24,078 nt of DNA from Alphaproteobacteria bacterium. GTDB taxonomy: Bacteria > Pseudomonadota > Alphaproteobacteria > CAAGCB01 > CAG-977. Positions 21,107 to 24,078 of the stretch are shown here, one piece after another. A program made the translations under genes and the position numbers. Position 1 is the stretch's first letter. The number at the start of each line of letters is the position of its first letter. Under the pieces are notes generated by a model. It had not been told where the DNA came from, searched no databases, and worked only from the letters and a program-made list of their open reading frames with translations. The DNA lies in the NCBI GenBank assembly GCA_021639925.1, contig JAJXEL010000015.1, positions 1 to 24,078 on the forward strand, written 5' to 3'.

Positions 21107-22279
21107 ATGGCAAAAAAGAAAATATCATATTGGTATGTTGACGGTCACGCAAACCCGGAAGACTATTACGTTTATCATTGGCTGCGCGAACGGTATGACG
21201 TTGTTTTAGACGAATTGTCTCCTGATTTTTTATTTTACGATATTTTCGGAGACAGACATCGACATTATCCGGACAGCGTCAAAATCTTTTTGCCGACAGA
21301 AGACGAAATCCCGAACTTTAATCAATGTGATTATGCGACCGGTTTTGTCGATTTATCGTATCTGGACAGATACTTTTACCATAATTTCGTCCTTGACGGC
21401 ATTACGCCTGATTTTCAGGACAGATCCGCGGTTACGGACGATTTCGTCAACCGGAAATTTTGCAATTTCATTTATTCCAACAGCACCGCAGGCGAAGGCG
21501 CTTTACTGCGTCAGGAATTATGCCTGCGTCTGATGCGATATAAACGTGTCGACTGTCCGGGAATTGTTTTAAACAATATGGACCGCAGCGTCATTAATGA
21601 CATTTATGTCGGCGATTGGGTAAAAAGCAAAATCGAATTTCAAAAGCAATACAAATTTACTTTTGCCTGCGAAAACGATTCGACAGACGGTTGGACAACT
21701 GAAAAAATGCCAAACGCTTTTCAGGCGTATTCCGTTCCGATTTATTACGGCAATCCGAATGTCGGCCGGGATTTTAATCCGAAAGCTTTCATCAATCTGG
21801 CCGATTTTGATTTTGACCTGGACAAAGTTATTGACAGGATCGTTTATCTGGATACGCACAACGATGAATATCTGGCTATGCTGCGTGAAAAACCTCTGCG
21901 GGACAATTTCAGATATTATAACGAAAACAAGTACAAGGAATGGATTTTCCATATTATTGAAAAAGGCCGCAAACCGTTTAACAAGGATCCCAGAGGCCTG
22001 ATCGCCGATAAAACGATGACGGCTTCCTGGAGCGAATGGTATCGCGAAAGGCAGGGAATAAAAGATACCTCTCTTGCCGGAAAGCTGCGAGACATTATTC
22101 AAACCGCCGACATTTCACAGAAAAACTTCGACTTGTTTTTCCGGGATTATCTGAAAAGAAAATACCGTTTCCGCTTATGGCGGTACCGATTTTTATCGCG
22201 GTTCACTTTCTTTTCAATGAAGAAAAAATACAAAGCAAAATACAAAAATCTGAAACACAAAATTGAAAACGGAGACTGA
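21107..22279 (+). CDS. GT10 alpha-1,3-fucosyltransferase-like glycosyltransferase
   Basis: A 390-residue member of family GT10. The family signature lies at 181-230: YKFTFACEN, DGWTTEKMPNAFQAYSVPIYYG and FNPKAFIN, corresponding to the GDP-fucose-binding region of Helicobacter FutA-type enzymes. The N-terminal half is acceptor-facing. The C-terminal 45 residues are basic and aromatic (RYRFLSRFTFFSMKKKYKAK), as in bacterial GT10 proteins that dock to the inner membrane. Donor is normally GDP-L-fucose; the following gmd gene makes its precursor. No fucose synthase (fcl) is in the window, so a different GDP-6-deoxyhexose donor is possible. Paralogue of the gene at 23387. Confidence 0.92.
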   Translation: MAKKKISYWYVDGHANPEDYYVYHWLRERYDVVLDELSPDFLFYDIFGDRHRHYPDSVKIFLPTEDEIPNFNQCDYATGFVDLSYLDRYFYHNFVLDGITPDFQDRSAVTDDFVNRKFCNFIYSNSTAGEGALLRQELCLRLMRYKRVDCPGIVLNNMDRSVINDIYVGDWVKSKIEFQKQYKFTFACENDSTDGWTTEKMPNAFQAYSVPIYYGNPNVGRDFNPKAFINLADFDFDLDKVIDRIVYLDTHNDEYLAMLREKPLRDNFRYYNENKYKEWIFHIIEKGRKPFNKDPRGLIADKTMTASWSEWYRERQGIKDTSLAGKLRDIIQTADISQKNFDLFFRDYLKRKYRFRLWRYRFLSRFTFFSMKKKYKAKYKNLKHKIENGD

Positions 22280-22282
22280 TTT

Positions 22283-23371
22283 ATGAAAAAAGCGCTGATT
22301 ACCGGCATTACCGGACAAGACGGGTCTTATCTGGCGGAATTATTGCTGGACAAAGGATATGAAGTACACGGGTTAAAGCGCCGCGCGTCGTCGTTTAACA
22401 CAGGCCGCATTGACCCTATTTATGAAGACCGCCATAATGAAAACGTCCGTTTGTTTCTTCATTACGCCGATTTGACCGACAGTTCCAGCCTGATCCGCCT
22501 GGTTCAGGAAATCCAGCCCGATGAAATTTACAATCTGGGGGCGCAAAGCCATGTCCGGGTTTCATGGGAATGTCCCGAATTTACCGCGGAAACGGACGCT
22601 TTGGGAACACTGCGCATGCTGGAAGCAATCCGTATGAACGGACTGGCGGAAAAAACAAAATTTTATCAGGCCTCCACTTCCGAATTGTACGGATTAATTC
22701 AAGAACCGATTCAATCTGAAAAGACGCCCTTTTATCCGCGTTCGCCGTATGGCGTCGCCAAATTGTACGCGTATTGGATTACGGTCAATTATCGCGAAAG
22801 TTTCGGTTTGTTCGCGTGCAACGGTATTTTATTCAACCATGAATCCCCGCGGCGCGGCGAAAACTTTGTCACACGCAAAATTACAATGGCGGCGACACGG
22901 ATTGCTCTGGGGCTGCAAGACAAGCTTTATCTGGGCAATCTGAATTCCAAACGCGACTGGGGACATGCCAAAGATTATGTCGAAGGCATGTGGCGAATTT
23001 TGCAGCAGGACAAACCGGACGATTTTGTTTTAGCGACCGGAACGACAACATCAATCCGTGATTTCGTAACAATGACGTTTAAAGAACTGGGCATGGACAT
23101 TGACTGGCAGGGCGCAGGGCTTGACGAAAAAGGAACAGACCGGGCAACGGGCAGAACAATTATTGAAATTGACCCGCTGTATTTCCGTCCCGCCGAAGTC
23201 GATCTGCTGTTGGGCGATTCTTCAAAAGCGCGCGAAAAGCTTGGCTGGGAACCGAAATACGATTTACAGGCGTTATGCCGGGAAATGGTCGCCTATGATT
23301 TGGAACTGGCCAAAAAGGAAAAATTGTTAAAAGAAAACGGATACAAAATTCCTATGCCTCTGGACATCTGA
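22283..23371 (+). CDS. gmd: GDP-mannose 4,6-dehydratase
   Basis: A 362-residue extended SDR that converts GDP-mannose to GDP-4-keto-6-deoxymannose, the precursor of GDP-fucose, GDP-perosamine, GDP-colitose and GDP-rhamnose. NAD(P) loop GITGQDGSYL (8-17); catalytic Thr132 and Glu134 in STSELYG, Tyr156 and Lys160 in SPYGVAK; NHESPRRGENFVTRKIT and KRDWGHAKDYVEGMW are diagnostic of Gmd. Length is normal. It sits between two GT10 genes with gaps of 3 and 15 bases, with GGAG upstream. The later step enzyme must lie beyond the window or elsewhere. Confidence 0.97.
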   Translation: MKKALITGITGQDGSYLAELLLDKGYEVHGLKRRASSFNTGRIDPIYEDRHNENVRLFLHYADLTDSSSLIRLVQEIQPDEIYNLGAQSHVRVSWECPEFTAETDALGTLRMLEAIRMNGLAEKTKFYQASTSELYGLIQEPIQSEKTPFYPRSPYGVAKLYAYWITVNYRESFGLFACNGILFNHESPRRGENFVTRKITMAATRIALGLQDKLYLGNLNSKRDWGHAKDYVEGMWRILQQDKPDDFVLATGTTTSIRDFVTMTFKELGMDIDWQGAGLDEKGTDRATGRTIIEIDPLYFRPAEVDLLLGDSSKAREKLGWEPKYDLQALCREMVAYDLELAKKEKLLKENGYKIPMPLDI

Positions 23372-23386
23372 TCGGAGGAATGAAAT

Positions 23387-24078
23387 ATGGAAAAAAGAAA
23401 GATCTCGATATATTACACCGACGAAGTTTTGCCGACGGAATATTCGGACGTTTTCAATATTTTGAAACAGCGTTACGACGTCGTTATAGATGAATTTTCC
23501 CCACAATATTTGTTTTACGGGCCGTTTGGAAATCTGCATGCGAAATACAAAGATTGCGTCAAAATTTCTATTTTAAGAGAACCTCTTTTACCTAATTTTC
23601 AAGAAGCCGATTATGTCGCCGGCACTGCCTTTATAGAATTCGGCGACCGGTATTTCAGGAAAATCGCTTATCACAACAACATAACGCCGGCGATTGAAGA
23701 CCGAAGCGATGTGTCCCCGGAACTGTTAAACAGAAAATTTTGCAATTTTATTTTTTCCAACGCCGACAGAGGCGAAGGCGCCGTCATGCGCACAGAATTT
23801 TGCAAAGAATTAATGAAATACAAACATGTCGACTGTTTAGGAAGCGTTTTGAACAACGCTTCGGATCCCAGGCTGACAGAAAGGATATCGCGGGAATTTT
23901 GGACCTCTAAACAAGACGTCGTCAAAGAATATAAATTCATGATCGCGTTTGAAAATACCGACATGGACGGCTGGGTAACAGAAAAAATGCTTGACGCGTT
24001 TACGGCGCGTTCCGTGCCGATTTATTACGGTTCTTCTTCAATCAACACAGAATTCAACCCGAAAGCTTTTATTAATAT
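23387..24078 (+). CDS. Second GT10 fucosyltransferase-like protein (cut by window end)
   Basis: An open frame of 230 codons running off the right edge. It starts MEKRKISIYYTDEVLP at ATG 23387, with GGAGG at about 23374-23378. It is a paralogue of the protein at 21107: both share YDVV-DE-SP--LFY near the start, NRKFCNFI-SN, GEGA--R-E-C and the GT10 signature (YKFMIAFEN, DGWVTEKMLDAFTARSVPIYYG, FNPKAFIN). The acceptor-binding N-terminal halves have diverged more, so the two probably put the same type of sugar on different positions. The C-terminus is not visible. Confidence 0.9.
   Translation, partial: MEKRKISIYYTDEVLPTEYSDVFNILKQRYDVVIDEFSPQYLFYGPFGNLHAKYKDCVKISILREPLLPNFQEADYVAGTAFIEFGDRYFRKIAYHNNITPAIEDRSDVSPELLNRKFCNFIFSNADRGEGAVMRTEFCKELMKYKHVDCLGSVLNNASDPRLTERISREFWTSKQDVVKEYKFMIAFENTDMDGWVTEKMLDAFTARSVPIYYGSSSINTEFNPKAFIN

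Overview
The window reads as part of a bacterial chromosome with roughly balanced base composition, strong Shine-Dalgarno sites and very tight gene packing. Gene content (split transketolase, NDP-sugar enzymes, GT10 fucosyltransferase-like proteins, LuxC/LuxE homologues) suggests a host-associated Gram-negative bacterium that makes an elaborate surface glycan. Codon style reminds me of uncultured gut Alphaproteobacteria, but that is an impression and nothing here (no rRNA, no tRNA) fixes the taxonomy.

Layout. (1) 1-254: no gene; imperfect GC-rich repeats and hairpins. (2) 255-1643, minus strand: a two-gene operon of a CsoR/CstR-type repressor followed by the tRNA 2-thiouridylase mnmA. (3) 1644-2041: non-coding, with a strong bidirectional terminator and a 13-base motif present three times (direct, inverted, direct). 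(4) 2042 to the window end, plus strand: one uninterrupted cluster of about 25 reading frames, most joined by ATGA-type overlaps or gaps of a few bases, with no clear internal terminator after 3237.

The plus-strand cluster opens with a serine-recombinase-like protein that has lost its catalytic serine, nested among small overlapping reading frames (95, 60 and 48 codons). Then comes an NDP-deoxyaminosugar module: a VioA-like aminotransferase, an NDP-hexose 2,3-dehydratase, an NDP-hexose 3-ketoreductase and a large protein ending in a NeuD/VioB-like acyltransferase. Next, 8606-18936 holds an acyl-carrier-protein assembly line: two KAS III enzymes, two ACPs, two short-chain reductases, a split transketolase, an AMP-forming ligase, a WecD-like N-acyltransferase, LuxE and LuxC. 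The remainder is glycan assembly: a GT2 glycosyltransferase, a eukaryotic-type phosphomannomutase homologue, a cytidylyltransferase-like protein, a GT10 fucosyltransferase-like protein, GDP-mannose 4,6-dehydratase and a second GT10 cut by the window end.

Inferred overall job: build a surface glycan with a GDP-mannose-derived 6-deoxyhexose and a 2,4,6-trideoxy-4-amino sugar, decorated with an unusual acyl or chain-extended group made on dedicated ACPs. The joining of ACP-bound acyl synthesis, LuxE/LuxC acyl-to-aldehyde reduction and a transketolase that could extend an aldehyde is the best candidate here for an undescribed pathway.
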